Shown: positions 7,334 to 16,895 of the stretch, one piece after another
Position numbering within the stretch: the first letter of the stretch is position 1
Layout: each line of letters opens with the position of its first letter
DNA from: Thiohalocapsa sp. PB-PSB1
GTDB taxonomy: Bacteria; Pseudomonadota; Gammaproteobacteria; Chromatiales; Chromatiaceae
Assembly (NCBI GenBank): GCA_016745215.1
Contig: CP050890.1
Coordinates: forward strand, 3,596,001-3,660,000
Direction: 5' to 3'
Length of the DNA: 64,000 bases
Notes under the pieces: generated by a model
The model's input: the letters and a program-made list of their open reading frames with translations, nothing else
Told to the model about the DNA's origin: nothing
Database searches by the model: none
Translations under genes and position numbers: made by a program

Positions 7334-7560
7334 GGACATCTACCCACTTCATCCGCCCGCCCATGCTGTCACGCACAATCGGGCAAAGCACAGTCACATC
7401 GGCCTCGACGGCTTGCAGACTCAAGCCCAGGTGCCGCAGGTGCTCGGCGCCGTTGGGCGTCATGGCTTGGCAAATGGCGCTGGAGATGATCTTGCCATCA
7501 TCTGCCTGCACATTGATGGAAAAGGCGCAGATGATCGCGGCGAACAACGCCGGTACCTTC
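7334..7560 (-). pseudogene. Remnant of a small secreted protein
   Basis: On the minus strand the frame reads a hydrophobic signal-peptide-like core (PALFAAIICAFSINVQA), then DDGKIISSAICQAMTP and VTVLCPIVRDS. This resembles a widespread family of about 140-residue secreted hypothetical proteins with paired cysteines. No ATG, GTG or TTG in this frame lies close enough upstream to start the signal peptide. The 3' part runs into the hairpin at 7305-7333 and the repeat array, so both ends look damaged. The function is unknown. The family resemblance is recalled from pattern rather than computed. Confidence 0.45.
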
Positions 7561-7990
7561 GATTGGTTTTGACGCCTATTTCTATCCTTGAGGTTGGGTG
7601 TTTGCCTGCTATCGGCAATCCCTAGCCTACAGATCGGATAGAGAACAACATGCGAAGGGATGCATCGAACGATCGCGACATTTACTCTTGTAAGGACCGC
7701 ATGCGCTGTATCTCTGACCTCTGATCCTCTGGATCTCGATAACCATATGAATTTTAATTGAAATAGAATCCAATGCAAGCGTTCGGAGACCTTCCGTCGA
7801 AGAATAGGGATGCTGAAAAACAGCAACCAGTAAACGCGGACAGATCCTGAGACATCTGCACAAAAATACCCTTTACTACAAGCGCAGATCCTGAGATCCG
7901 AACCGGCAGCAAACCGTTTCCGCGCCGCACCATCGTCCAGCACGGGCGGCAATTTTGCAGCATGACTCCGAGGCTAAAAAAGTGTGTCTG
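7561..7990. other. Gene-free, AT-richer spacer
   Basis: No reading frame here has plausible coding content. The base composition is clearly lower in GC than the flanks (for example the AATTTTAATTGAAATAG region near 7750). It separates the repeat array from the dispersed repeats that start near 7993. I see no RNA gene or terminator. Confidence 0.5.
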
Positions 7991-7992
7991 CC

Positions 7993-8024
7993 TGCGTAGA
8001 ATGTTCAGCTATTCAACCAGAATG
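7993..8024 (+). repeat. Dispersed 32-bp repeat, other copy at 54434-54465 (inverted)
   Basis: The sequence TGCGTAGAATGTTCAGCTAT followed by TCAACCAGAATG occurs here and, as its exact reverse complement, at 54434-54465. Here it is followed by a (GAYNAY)-type low-complexity tract to about 8070. The two copies lie 46 kb apart in intergenic, repeat-rich DNA. Its origin is unknown. Confidence 0.8.
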
Positions 8025-8124
8025 CTCGATAACGACTACGATTACGACCACGACAACGACAACGAACCGCCTCGGGATTTCTGTACCGCTCCACTAGGCG
8101 CGCATCGTTAGGCGCGCATCGCAG

Positions 8125-8422
8125 GCCATCGCGCTGAACATTGCCGAGGGTAACGGCACAGCGACGAGCGGGGATCGACGCCGGTCGTTTGAAAGCGCAC
8201 GAGGCTCGGCGCTGGAGTGCGCTGCGATCGAGGATCTGCTCGCTGGTGTGCGACGCGTTGTCCGCAGACGACAACAGCAAGCAAAAGGCACTGCTCGATC
8301 GTCTTGTGGTCATGCTCACGAAGCGCGGACAGCGTGGCTACGCGGTCAGCGAGGAGCTTGGCGGATGGGTTGGTCGGTTCGATACCGACGCCGATACCGA
8401 CGCCGATAGCGGTACCGAATGA
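8125..8422 (+). pseudogene. Frameshifted four-helix-bundle (23S rRNA IVP / S23-type) protein
   Basis: One frame reads AIALNIAEGNG...GDRRRSFESARGSALECAA, the signature of the S23/IVP four-helix-bundle family (NIAEG, F-x-x-A-R-G-S-x-x-E). From about 8245 a second frame takes over with KQKALLDRLVVMLTK, the expected last helix of the same family, then EELGGWVGRFDTDAD. The start codon and first helix are missing. A single frameshift joining the two frames would restore the C-terminal two-thirds. The tail consists of repeated GATACCGACGCC-like codons that extend into dispersed repeat DNA shared with 60.9 kb. Confidence 0.65.
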
Positions 8423-8518
8423 GTCGGCAGGCGACACCCAAGCCAAAGACCTGTTGAGCTTGTTTCTGCACCATCACTAAGACAAGCCAAGTGGTCTATT
8501 GCTCGACAGAAATCGCCT
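8345..8518. repeat. Dispersed repeat segment shared (inverted) with 60918-61046, plus an AAGCC...AATCGCCT half element
   Basis: Bases 8345-8480 match the reverse complement of about 60918-61046, including the stretch reading GCTTGTTTCTGCACCATCA at 8458-8476. Bases 8482-8518 (ACAAGCCAAGTGGTCTATTG...AATCGCCT) match the right end of a second repeat family seen at 61335-61457 and 27078-27236. The stop codon of trmO starts within two bases of the repeat end. Confidence 0.75.
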
Positions 8519-9237
8519 TAGTTTCCCGCGCAGCTAACAGAGCAGACCACAAACGCATCAGCCTCGATATGCCAGACGATCTCGCAGTCGTACAGGCGCA
8601 ATGCGAAGCGTCGCCGCAGCGGGTAGCGGTCCATATAACCGGGGCGTGGATCCTGGGCGATAACCTGCTCAATGAGTTGTTGCAGACACAAATGACCGTG
8701 CGGATCGCGCTCCCTGATGCCGCGGATTGCCGCGTCGCTGAAGCGGATGGGCCGGCGAGTCGACGTTGTCGCCCGTGCGAATCCCTGGCTCGCCTCTGGG
8801 ATCTTGTCGGCGTAGGGCACATAGGGTTTGACGTCGAGTACTGGTGTACCATCGAGCAGATCGATGCCTTGCAGCCGCAGCGTCAAGCCCTCGCCGGTGC
8901 GTTCCAATCCGTGCTGTTCGACTGCTGAAAGACCGATGGGATTGGGCCGATAGGGTGCACGGCTCGCGAACACGCCGACCTTTTCGCGCCCGCCCAGCCT
9001 AGGTGGGCGCACCGTTGGTCTCCAGCCGGCATCCAAGCAATCGTCATGAAAAACAAAGATGAGCCATACATGAGTGAAGCCTTCCAGTCCCTTAAAGGCA
9101 GATTCCTGGTCATAGGGGGGCAACAACACCAGGCTTGCCCGCGCGGCGTTCACCAGTCGCGGCTGGCGTGGGATGCCGAATTTGTCACTGAACGGTGAGC
9201 GGATGATGCCGATCGGATTGAATTGGAAACCTGCCAT
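8518..9237 (-). CDS. trmO: tRNA (t6A37) N6-methyltransferase TrmO
   Basis: This 239-residue protein has the full TrmO (YaeB/TsaA) pattern: FNPIGIIRSPFSDKFGIPRQ near the N-terminus, FTHVWLIFVFH, then FASRAPYRPNPIGLSAV and LDGTPVLDVKPYVPYAD. The family uses S-adenosylmethionine to methylate N6-threonylcarbamoyladenosine at position 37 of some tRNAs. Length matches the family (about 235). I chose the ATG at 9237 because the alignment starts there; the upstream extension of the frame has no family similarity. It is divergent from purL across a 182-bp spacer. Its 3' end abuts a dispersed repeat. Confidence 0.9.
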   Translation of the reverse strand: MAGFQFNPIGIIRSPFSDKFGIPRQPRLVNAARASLVLLPPYDQESAFKGLEGFTHVWLIFVFHDDCLDAGWRPTVRPPRLGGREKVGVFASRAPYRPNPIGLSAVEQHGLERTGEGLTLRLQGIDLLDGTPVLDVKPYVPYADKIPEASQGFARATTSTRRPIRFSDAAIRGIRERDPHGHLCLQQLIEQVIAQDPRPGYMDRYPLRRRFALRLYDCEIVWHIEADAFVVCSVSCAGN

Positions 9238-9419
9238 ATTCGAGGAGTTGCGCCAAGCAGATGTAGGGATCGGAACTGTGGCATGCATCGGTGGCTTGCT
9301 GCAACGCCAGCCGGATACATACGGATACATACCCGTTTTCGCCATGTCCTCTGCAAGCCGCTGGCGTATGATGGAATCCTTTTATCCATTTGCCGCTGTT
9401 TCGAACGGAGTCTGCCGTC

Positions 9420-12400
9420 ATGCGCTGTCTGCGCGGTACCCCCGCACTGTCTGATTTTCGTCTTGCCAAGCTGATCGAGCGTCTGTCCGATGCCGGGTTT
9501 GCTGGGTGCGAGCTGTATGCCGAATACATGCATTTTGTCGATCTCGATGGTTCGCTGACCGCCGATCAGCAAGCTGTGCTGGAACGGCTGTTGCAGTATG
9601 GGCCGCGCCGCTCGGAAGTACGAGTCACGCACAGCTTGCAGGAACCCGAAGGCCGACTGGTGCTGGTGGTGCCGCGGCCTGGCACGATCTCGCCTTGGTC
9701 GTCCAAGGCCACGGACATCGCTCATAATAGCGGTCTTGATCGGGTTCGGCGCCTGGAGCGGGGCACCGCATTCTATCTGGGCATGCCTGGCGGCAGGCGC
9801 ATCGCTGACCATGGTCTCGACGACACTGCATTGCAGAGCGCAGCAGCGTTGCTGCATGATCGCATGACGGAAGTCGCATTGTTCGATCTGGCCGATGCCG
9901 ATCAGCTGTTTGTACAGGCCAGCCCGCGGCCCTGCGCTCGCATCGATCTGTTGGGTGGTGGGCGCGATGCGTTGGTTACCGCCAACGACGAGTTGGGACT
10001 CGCTTTGTCCGACGACGAGATCGTCTATCTGGTCCAAAGTTTCAGCGCGCTCGGCCGCAATCCCACGGATGTTGAATTGATGATGTTCGCCCAAGCCAAC
10101 TCTGAGCATTGTCGGCATAAGATCTTTAACGCCGATTGGGTGATTGATGGCGAACCGCAGTCGATGTCGCTGTTTGCGATGATTCGTCATACCACCGAAC
10201 AGGCCCCGCACCAGGTGTTGTCCGCGTACACAGACAATGCTGCGGTGATCGAAGGCTGGCCCGGTAACCGTTTCATGGCTGCGGTCGACGGCGGTGTCTA
10301 TAAGCGCAGCAAGGAGCCGATGCACATTCTGATGAAGGTGGAAACCCACAATCATCCCACCGCCATTGCGCCGCATCCCGGCGCGGCGACTGGTTCCGGC
10401 GGTGAGATCCGCGACGAGGGCGCGACCGGCCGCGGCTCCAAGCCGAAGGCAGGGCTGTGCGGATTCTGCGTGTCGAATCTGCGTATTCCGGGTTACGAGC
10501 AGCCTTGGGAAACGGATTTCGGCCGACCTGAGCGCATCGTTTCGGCGCTGGATATCATGCTGGAAGGCCCGATCGGTGCCGCGGCGTTCAATAACGAGTT
10601 TGGCCGTCCGAATCTGGCCGGCTGGTTTCGCACCTTCGAACAGCGGGTGCCAGCAGGTACCGGCGAGCAAGCGGACACGGAGTTGCGTGGCTACCACAAG
10701 CCGATCATGCTGGCCGGCGGGATCGGCACGATTCGTGCCGAGCATGTCGAGAAATGCGCCTTTTCAGCGGGCACTCCGCTGGTGGTATTGGGCGGACCCG
10801 CGATGCTCATCGGTCTCGGTGGCGGGGCCGCTTCCAGCATGGCGAGCGGTACTTCTGACGAGGCACTGGACTTTGCCTCGGTGCAGCGAGCCAACCCTGA
10901 AATGCAGCGCCGCTGTCAGGAGGTCATCGATCGCTGCTGGTCGCTGGGCGATGCGAATCCCATTCTGTTTATCCATGACGTCGGTGCTGGAGGTTTATCC
11001 AATGCCTTGCCGGAGCTGGTGCGCGACGGTGCCAGCTTGGGCGACAGCAATGCCGCGGGTGGCGGGCGTTTCGATCTTCGGCGCGTACCGAATGCCGACA
11101 CCGGCCTGTCGCCGATGGAGATCTGGTGCAATGAGGCCCAGGAACGCTATGTGATGGCTGTAAAACCTGAACAATTGCCGCAATTCGAGGCGATCTGCGC
11201 CCGCGAACGCTGCCCCTACGCGGTGGTTGGCAAAGCTGCCGCGGATGGACAGCTGACAGTTGTCGATCAGCGGCTCAATGATGTTCCCATCCATCTGCCC
11301 ATGGGGTTGTTGTTCGGCAAGCCACCGAAAATGCTGCGAGATGTCACCGCGGTGGCAGCGCGGAGCAGGGCGTTCACAGGCGCTGGCATCGACCTGATGG
11401 ACGCTGTCCAGCGTCTGTTGCGGCTGCCCGCGGTAGCGGCCAAGACTTTTCTGATCAGCATCGGCGATCGCAGCGTCGGCGGGCTGGTGGCACGCGACCA
11501 ATTGGTTGGCCCCTGGCAGGTGCCAGTGGCGGATTGCGGCGTCACCCTGACCGACTACGACGGCTATACCGGCGAGGCAATGGCGGTCGGCGAGCGTACG
11601 CCGCTGGCATTGCTGGATGCTCCGGCATCGGGTCGGATGGCGGTGGGCGAGGCCATTACCAACATCGCCGCGGCGCCCATCGGGCGGCTCGGGGACATCA
11701 AGCTCTCGGCCAATTGGATGGCAGCCGCAGGTCATCCCGGCGAGGACGTGCGTTTATATCAGACTGTCCAGGCGCTGGGCATGCATTTATGCCCCGAACT
11801 GGAGATTGCAATTCCCGTGGGCAAGGATTCCATGAGCATGAAGACGGTCTGGCAACGCGGTGGGCCGGATGCTGACGAGACCCTCAGCATGACCGCGCCG
11901 TTGTCCTTGATTGTGTCGGCCTTTGCACCCGTGACCGATGCGCGAAAAAGTCTGACCCCGTGCCTTCGTACCGATGTCGGCGCTACCGATTTGGTGCTGA
12001 TTGATCTCGGTCGAGGTCAAAATCGCCTTGGTGGCTCCTGTCTGGCTCAGGTGCACGGCGTGCTCGGAACACGGCCGCCGGACCTGGATGATCCGGCACT
12101 GCTGAAGGGCCTGTTCGGCGCGATTCAGGAACTCAATCACACGGGAATGCTGCTAGCCTATCATGACCGCTCCGATGGCGGCCTGTTGGTGACGCTATGC
12201 GAAATGGCCTTCGCCGGGCGCTGCGGTGTCGACATCACGCTGGCCTCGGCGCCGATGGATGATCCGCTGGCGGCATTGTTCGCCGAGGAGTTGGGTGCTG
12301 TTGTGCAAGTCCGCCGCACGCACCTCGCTGCGGCACTTGCGCTGCTCACAGAGCAGGGGCTGGGGGACTGCTGCCGACCGATCGGTACACCCAACCCGGC

Positions 12401-13409
12401 TGATCGAATCAGCATCCGCAATGCCGATTGCCTATTGTTCGATGCCAACCGTGCGGATCTTCAGCGCCTGTGGTCCGAGACCAGTTGGCAGATGCAGCGC
12501 CTGCGCGACAACCCGGACTGTGCCGATCAGGAGTACGCGCGTATCGACGCCGATGATCCTGGCCTGTACGCGGCGCTGAGTTTCGATCCGGACCAGAATC
12601 CGGCGGCGCCGATGATGAACACCGGTGCCCGACCGCGTCTGGCGGTGTTGCGCGAGCAAGGCGTCAATGGTCAGGTCGAAATGGCGGCCGCGTTCGAGCG
12701 TGCTGGCTTCGAGTGCGTCGACCTGCACATGTCGGACATCCTCGCCAGCCGGATCGAATTGACTGGCTTCAAAGGTCTGGCTGCCTGCGGTGGCTTCAGC
12801 TATGGCGATGTTCTCGGTGCTGGCGAGGGCTGGGCCAAGACGATCTTGTTCAATGCGCGTGCCAGAGCGCAATTCCAGGCCTTTTTCGAACGCGATGATA
12901 GCTTCGCTTTGGGCGTCTGTAATGGGTGCCAGATGCTGGCTAATCTGCGCGAATTGATCCCCGGCAGCGAGCATTGGCCGCACTTCGGTCGCAATCGCTC
13001 GGAGCAATTCGAGGCGCGTTTTGTCATGGTCGAAGTGCTGCCCTCGGCATCGATCCTGCTGCAGGGCATGAGCGGCTCGAAAATGCCGATTGTTGTTGCC
13101 CACGGCGAGGGGCGCGCTGAGTTCCGTGATGCCGACCACCTGGTTTCTGCTCAGCCATTGGTTGCATTGCGCTTTGTCGAGACTGCCGAGCGTACGGATC
13201 ACCTGGGTGCCGAGGACTATCCTGCCAATCCCAACGGTTCTCCGCTGGGGATCACCGGGGTCAGCAGCGCCGATGGCCGTGTGACCATCATGATGCCGCA
13301 CCCTGAACGTGTATTTCGCAGCGTGCAATGCTCCTGGCACCCGCAGCACTGGGGCGAGGACAGTCCCTGGTTGCGACTGTTTCGAAACGCTCGGGTATGG
13401 GTGAACTAG
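9420..13409 (+). CDS. purL: Phosphoribosylformylglycinamidine synthase (single-chain PurL)
   Basis: This 1329-residue large-type PurL converts FGAR to FGAM with glutamine and ATP in purine synthesis. The order is the N-terminal PurS-like domain (LRGTPALSDFRLAKL), linker, two AIRS-like ATPase halves (the first with PTAIAPHPGAATGSGGEIRD) and a C-terminal glutaminase (about 1035-1329). The glutaminase has the catalytic Cys in GVCNGCQML and the His/Glu pair in MMPHPERVF. The start at 9420 matches the E. coli N-terminus; an in-frame ATG at 9390 would add ten residues without similarity. Length is typical of gammaproteobacteria. The gene looks intact and is followed by a small hairpin. Confidence 0.97.
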   Translation: MRCLRGTPALSDFRLAKLIERLSDAGFAGCELYAEYMHFVDLDGSLTADQQAVLERLLQYGPRRSEVRVTHSLQEPEGRLVLVVPRPGTISPWSSKATDIAHNSGLDRVRRLERGTAFYLGMPGGRRIADHGLDDTALQSAAALLHDRMTEVALFDLADADQLFVQASPRPCARIDLLGGGRDALVTANDELGLALSDDEIVYLVQSFSALGRNPTDVELMMFAQANSEHCRHKIFNADWVIDGEPQSMSLFAMIRHTTEQAPHQVLSAYTDNAAVIEGWPGNRFMAAVDGGVYKRSKEPMHILMKVETHNHPTAIAPHPGAATGSGGEIRDEGATGRGSKPKAGLCGFCVSNLRIPGYEQPWETDFGRPERIVSALDIMLEGPIGAAAFNNEFGRPNLAGWFRTFEQRVPAGTGEQADTELRGYHKPIMLAGGIGTIRAEHVEKCAFSAGTPLVVLGGPAMLIGLGGGAASSMASGTSDEALDFASVQRANPEMQRRCQEVIDRCWSLGDANPILFIHDVGAGGLSNALPELVRDGASLGDSNAAGGGRFDLRRVPNADTGLSPMEIWCNEAQERYVMAVKPEQLPQFEAICARERCPYAVVGKAAADGQLTVVDQRLNDVPIHLPMGLLFGKPPKMLRDVTAVAARSRAFTGAGIDLMDAVQRLLRLPAVAAKTFLISIGDRSVGGLVARDQLVGPWQVPVADCGVTLTDYDGYTGEAMAVGERTPLALLDAPASGRMAVGEAITNIAAAPIGRLGDIKLSANWMAAAGHPGEDVRLYQTVQALGMHLCPELEIAIPVGKDSMSMKTVWQRGGPDADETLSMTAPLSLIVSAFAPVTDARKSLTPCLRTDVGATDLVLIDLGRGQNRLGGSCLAQVHGVLGTRPPDLDDPALLKGLFGAIQELNHTGMLLAYHDRSDGGLLVTLCEMAFAGRCGVDITLASAPMDDPLAALFAEELGAVVQVRRTHLAAALALLTEQGLGDCCRPIGTPNPADRISIRNADCLLFDANRADLQRLWSETSWQMQRLRDNPDCADQEYARIDADDPGLYAALSFDPDQNPAAPMMNTGARPRLAVLREQGVNGQVEMAAAFERAGFECVDLHMSDILASRIELTGFKGLAACGGFSYGDVLGAGEGWAKTILFNARARAQFQAFFERDDSFALGVCNGCQMLANLRELIPGSEHWPHFGRNRSEQFEARFVMVEVLPSASILLQGMSGSKMPIVVAHGEGRAEFRDADHLVSAQPLVALRFVETAERTDHLGAEDYPANPNGSPLGITGVSSADGRVTIMMPHPERVFRSVQCSWHPQHWGEDSPWLRLFRNARVWVN

Positions 13410-13441
13410 GGCGCTTTCTCTCCGGCAACCGCCTAGGCGCT

Positions 13442-13463
13442 AGCATCTGTTCTTTCAGATGCT
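13442..13463. terminator. Hairpin between purL and the diguanylate cyclase gene (possible bidirectional terminator)
   Basis: AGCATCTG and CAGATGCT form a perfect 8-bp stem with a 6-base loop, 33 bp after the purL stop. It overlaps the last codons of the convergent GGDEF gene. No clear T-run follows, so terminator function is uncertain. The preceding bases TCTCTCCGGCAACCGCCT resemble one end of the dispersed repeat at 27078-27236. Confidence 0.35.
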
Positions 13464-13826
13464 GACGATGCGGTTGCGGCCTGTCTCTTTCGCCTGATAC
13501 AGGGCGGCATCCGCACGGTTGATCAGGCTGTCTCCGTGTTCAGCGCCACGCCGTTCGGCTACGCCGAAGCTGCAGGTGACTTGCCCGATTTCGGGAAGGT
13601 TCATGCAGGCGATTGCGTGGCGCAGCCGTTCGGCGATGATGCGTGCTTGCTTGCTGTCCAGGTTAGGCAGCAAGAGGATGAATTCAGCCCCGCCCCAGCG
13701 GCTCAGCAAATCGTCATGGCGTATAGCCAGGCGCACTGTTTCGGTCAGCTCGATCAGCACCTGATCTCCGTCTTGATGGCCAACACGGTCGTTGATGGCT
13801 TTTAGATGGTCGATATCGAACAGGAT
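13455..13826 (-). pseudogene. C-terminal part of a diguanylate cyclase split by an IS5-family element
   Basis: The minus-strand frame entering from the IS end reads ILFDIDHLKAINDRVGHQDG, then RWGGAEFILLLPNLD and FGVAERRGAEHGDSLINRADAALYQAKETGRNRI. This is the active half of a GGDEF domain, with the signature loop as GGAEF, a permitted variant. It continues in frame from the N-terminal part at 15126-16895 once the IS and one copy of the TAAA duplication are removed. On its own this fragment has no start codon at its 5' end, so c-di-GMP synthesis from this locus is presumably lost. Confidence 0.9.
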
Positions 13827-13830
13827 TAAA

Positions 13831-15125
13831 GGGCACCTTGAAAAATTGTGCTAAGGCACGGGGTTCAGTAAACTTTGAGTGTGTCAGACACCAACGAGGC
13901 GAGCGCACTATGCCACAACCAAGTTCCTTCGACATCGACCGCCGCTTGGAGAGCATCAGCCGGATGGGCGATCCGTTGGAGCGGCTCGCCGCGGAGATCC
14001 CATGGGAGCTGTTCCGGCCATTGCTGGAGAAGGTGCACGAGAAGGAGCGCAAGTCCGCGGCCGGACGCAAGCCGTTGGACGTGGTGCTGATGTTCAAGAT
14101 TCTAATCCTGCAGTCGCTCTACAACCTAGCCGACGAGGCGATCGAGTATCAAATCCGCGACCGGCTTTCGTTCATGCGCTTTCTCGGCCTTCAGCTATGC
14201 GACAACGTGCCCGATTGCACCACGGTGTGGCGGTTTCGCGAGCGGCTCAAGGAGTTGGAGTTGATCAAGCCGCTGTTTGATCGCTTTGGCGATTACCTGG
14301 CGCAGGCCGGGTTGCAAGCGCGCAACGGGCAAATCATCGACGCCTCGATCGTCCACGCGCCGATCCAGCGCAACAGCCGCGATGAGAACCGTCGCATCAA
14401 TGCGGGCGAGGTGCCCGAGGACTGGGATGAGCACAAGCGCCGGCAGAAAGACACCGATGCCCGCTGGACCAAGAAGCACGGCAAGAGCTATTTCGGTTAC
14501 AAGAACCACATCGACGTCGATGCCGAGCACAAGCTCATCCGCGACTATGAGACCACTGCAGCGAACGTGCATGACAGTCAGGTCTTCGACGACATCATCG
14601 ACCCCGAGAACGCCGACCCGCAGGTCTGGGCCGACAGTGCCTACCGCAGCGAAGCGACCGAGGCGGCACTGAGCGGGGCGGGCTACGAGAGCCACATCTG
14701 CGAGAAGGGCCAGAGCAACCAACCGCTCAGCGATGAGCAACAGGCCGCCAATCGTCGCCGCTCCAAGGTGCGCTCGCGCGTCGAGCACATCTTCGGCTTC
14801 CAACAGAACAGCATGGGCGGCAAGCTCATTCGCACCATTGGCAAGGCGCGGGCCGAGGTCAAGATTGGCTGCATGAACTTGACCTACAACCTGATGCGCT
14901 ACCTGCAGCTCACCAAACCTAAGGTCGCTGCGCCCGCGCTCGCCTGAAAAACGGGCAAAGCGGCAAAACAAGCCGCTTTGGCGGCCAAAAGACGCCTTAT
15001 TGCGCCAATCTCGACTGAGTTTGCACACAATATGAAAACGGCGCGCATCGATCGTACCCGCATCGTGTTTATAGCGCCGTGAGCGCGTGATCGGCGCGTC
15101 GAAGACACAATTTTTCAAGGTTCCC
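13831..15125 (+). mobile_element. IS5-family insertion sequence, 1295 bp, in a GGDEF gene
   Basis: The ends are imperfect inverted repeats: GGGCACCTTGAAAAATTGTG at the left and, read inward from the right, GGGAACCTTGAAAAATTGTG. Both sides are flanked by TAAA (13827-13830 and 15126-15129), a 4-bp target duplication as expected for IS5 elements. It encodes one transposase, which looks complete. Removing the IS and one TAAA restores an uninterrupted GGDEF reading frame (N-P-L-A-L-I-L-F-D-I-D), so the insertion is recent. Confidence 0.92.
13910..14947 (+). CDS. IS5-family transposase
   Basis: This 345-residue DDE transposase carries an N-terminal DUF772-type domain (LLEKVHEKERKSAAGRKPLD, LMFKILILQSLYNLADEAIE) and a catalytic DDE_Tnp_1 domain. 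Acidic residues are placed in GQIIDASIVHAPIQ (first D), VWADSAYRSE (second D) and RSRVEHIFGF (E). KKHGKSYFGYKNHIDVD is typical of the IS5 subgroup. The ATG at 13910 gives the family start; an in-frame extension to 13838 would begin inside the terminal repeat. The frame is intact, so the element may still be mobile. Confidence 0.93.
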   Translation: MPQPSSFDIDRRLESISRMGDPLERLAAEIPWELFRPLLEKVHEKERKSAAGRKPLDVVLMFKILILQSLYNLADEAIEYQIRDRLSFMRFLGLQLCDNVPDCTTVWRFRERLKELELIKPLFDRFGDYLAQAGLQARNGQIIDASIVHAPIQRNSRDENRRINAGEVPEDWDEHKRRQKDTDARWTKKHGKSYFGYKNHIDVDAEHKLIRDYETTAANVHDSQVFDDIIDPENADPQVWADSAYRSEATEAALSGAGYESHICEKGQSNQPLSDEQQAANRRRSKVRSRVEHIFGFQQNSMGGKLIRTIGKARAEVKIGCMNLTYNLMRYLQLTKPKVAAPALA

Positions 15126-16895
15126 TAAAGCCAAGGGGTTTCCCAGTCGTTGCGACTTTCTCAATTCGCGCTCGAAATTTTCGTGAAACCAGCCTCGATT
15201 GGGGAGTTGCGTCAGCGGATCGATTTGACTCTGATCGCGCAATTGTTCCATCAATGAACCCAGCCGCCGTTCGTAAACCTCATGTCCATGCAGCAGGACA
15301 TAGGCAAAGATAGCCAATAGGCTCAGTATCAAGGTTGTGCCGATGCCGAATAGGCGATAGGTGCGCGCCTCGCGCAACGGCATCAGCAAGGCCACGGACC
15401 AGCCTTCGAGAGACAGTGGCGCGTTGACATACATTGCCTGTCGGCCGCGCCAGAGCAGGATCTGATCCGCCTTGGGCCGGACTCCAAGCAAGGGTCTGAA
15501 TGGGCCAGGACCGAACTGGCGCGAATCGATCAGGGCTTTGACGTCCTCTGTCGACAAAGGCCAGAGGCTTCGCAGGTTCAGGCGTTGATCGCAAGCATCG
15601 ATCACCACCCCAAGCGGACTGAGCAGCATACAATCAGTCGCCTGTTTGGCGACGCTTGCCAGAGAAGGCAGTCTGGACTTCAGTACAGCAACCAAGCGAA
15701 CCTGGCCCTCCAGATCGCGCACCGGCGCGCTGGCATAGTGCCCGAAGATCCCGGAGGTCACCCCGAGAGCAAGATAGTTTGCGCCAGAACCTTTAACAGC
15801 GGCTTGGAAGTAGGGGCGAAAGGCGTAATTCCGGCCGACAAAGCTGTCTGGTGCGTTCCGGTTGGAAGACGCGATCACATTGCCGGAGGTGTCGAGCAGA
15901 TAAGCAACCTCGAGCTGCAGGGCAACAGTTGCCTGGTCGAGCACTAGGTTGACAATAGGCAATCTGGCTCCCTGAGGATTCGAAGCGATCTCGATAATGG
16001 CTGAGTTGACCGTTAGTAGTTGGGCTGCCTGTTGCAAGCGCTGCATACCCGTATCGACGATCTGCGCCAGCGCATCGGCCTGGTGGTTGCCGCGGATTGC
16101 GATCTGATTGTACGATTGCCGGGTGAGGGCCTCGGTCAGGCCCCATCCGCTGGTCACAAGGATCAACATGATCGCGGCCAGCGCGAGGGTGTACCGAGAG
16201 GGTTTCTCCTCGGCCTTATTCCGCACCGCTTCGGATGCGATCCATAGTGCAATGGCCATAACCACCGCCGCGAATGCCCGAAACACCTGTACCGGAACCC
16301 CGGTGAGTTGCAGAAAATGCTGGTCGTTCAGCACCTGTACGGGGAAAAAATCCGCTGTCGGCGCTATCGCGCCGGTCAGCACGGCGTAGAGCATCGTAAA
16401 AGCCGCCAAGACCACCAGCCATGGGCCGCTGCCTGCCTGGCTCGATGCTCGAGTGCGATCGATGGCCACGGCCGCCAGCAGCCCACCAGGCAATCCCAGC
16501 AGCCAACGGGCGCTGATCTCCAGCAAGGTCAGTCCACCCGTGGAAGCGGCAACAGCGACCAGAGAAAGTGCAACACCGAGCACTGCATAGCCCAGGACCC
16601 GCTGTGTGCGCCTTTGCGCCAGGCCCGCAAGAGCGAACTGAAACAAGAATACAAACGAGGCGATGATAAGCACGATTTTGATGGCGCTCAGGGTTTGATT
16701 CCGGCCAAAACCCAATGCCGCCAAGTCCAGCCATTCCGCGCTTCCATGGCTGAATGCAAAAGCCGCCAGCCAACCCCAGGGTAATTGCAAAAATGCCCTT
16801 GCGCGCATGGATAGGCAGGCGGCTCCCAAGAGAAAAAAAGCGAGGCCGTAAACGAAAATAACGTAGTCCATTTGGGTGGAAACGAATGTGTGCAT
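15126..16895 (-). pseudogene. N-terminal part of a membrane diguanylate cyclase (sensor plus start of GGDEF)
   Basis: About 590 residues remain. An N-terminal block of roughly seven to eight membrane helices (FVYGLAFFLLGAACLSM...) is followed by a periplasmic dCache/PAS-like sensor (about 265-500, with SNRNAPDSFVGRNYAFRPYF). Then comes a membrane helix (IGTTLILSLLAIFAYVLL) and the start of a GGDEF domain (IDPLTQLPNRGWFHENFERE). The gene is cut at NPLAL by the IS5 element. The rest lies at 13455-13826. The start at 16895 has GGAAGG six bases upstream. A fragment ending in IS sequence would lack the catalytic loop. It is divergent from the PEP-CTERM-like gene at 17070. Confidence 0.9.

Noticed and set aside
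4881..7620. DGR template repeat
   Set aside because: I looked for the variable-repeat framework (GGCGGCTCCTGG, TGCCGTTCGGCG, CTTCCGTCTTTCGAGG) after the target gene and found no fourth copy in the window.
6669..7952. 427-codon minus-strand frame through the repeat array
   Set aside because: Most of it translates the 158-bp repeat; only the 7334-7560 part has protein-like features and is listed separately as a remnant.
9150..10745. 531-codon minus-strand frame
   Set aside because: It is the shadow of the purL 5' half, and the purL frame has full family similarity.
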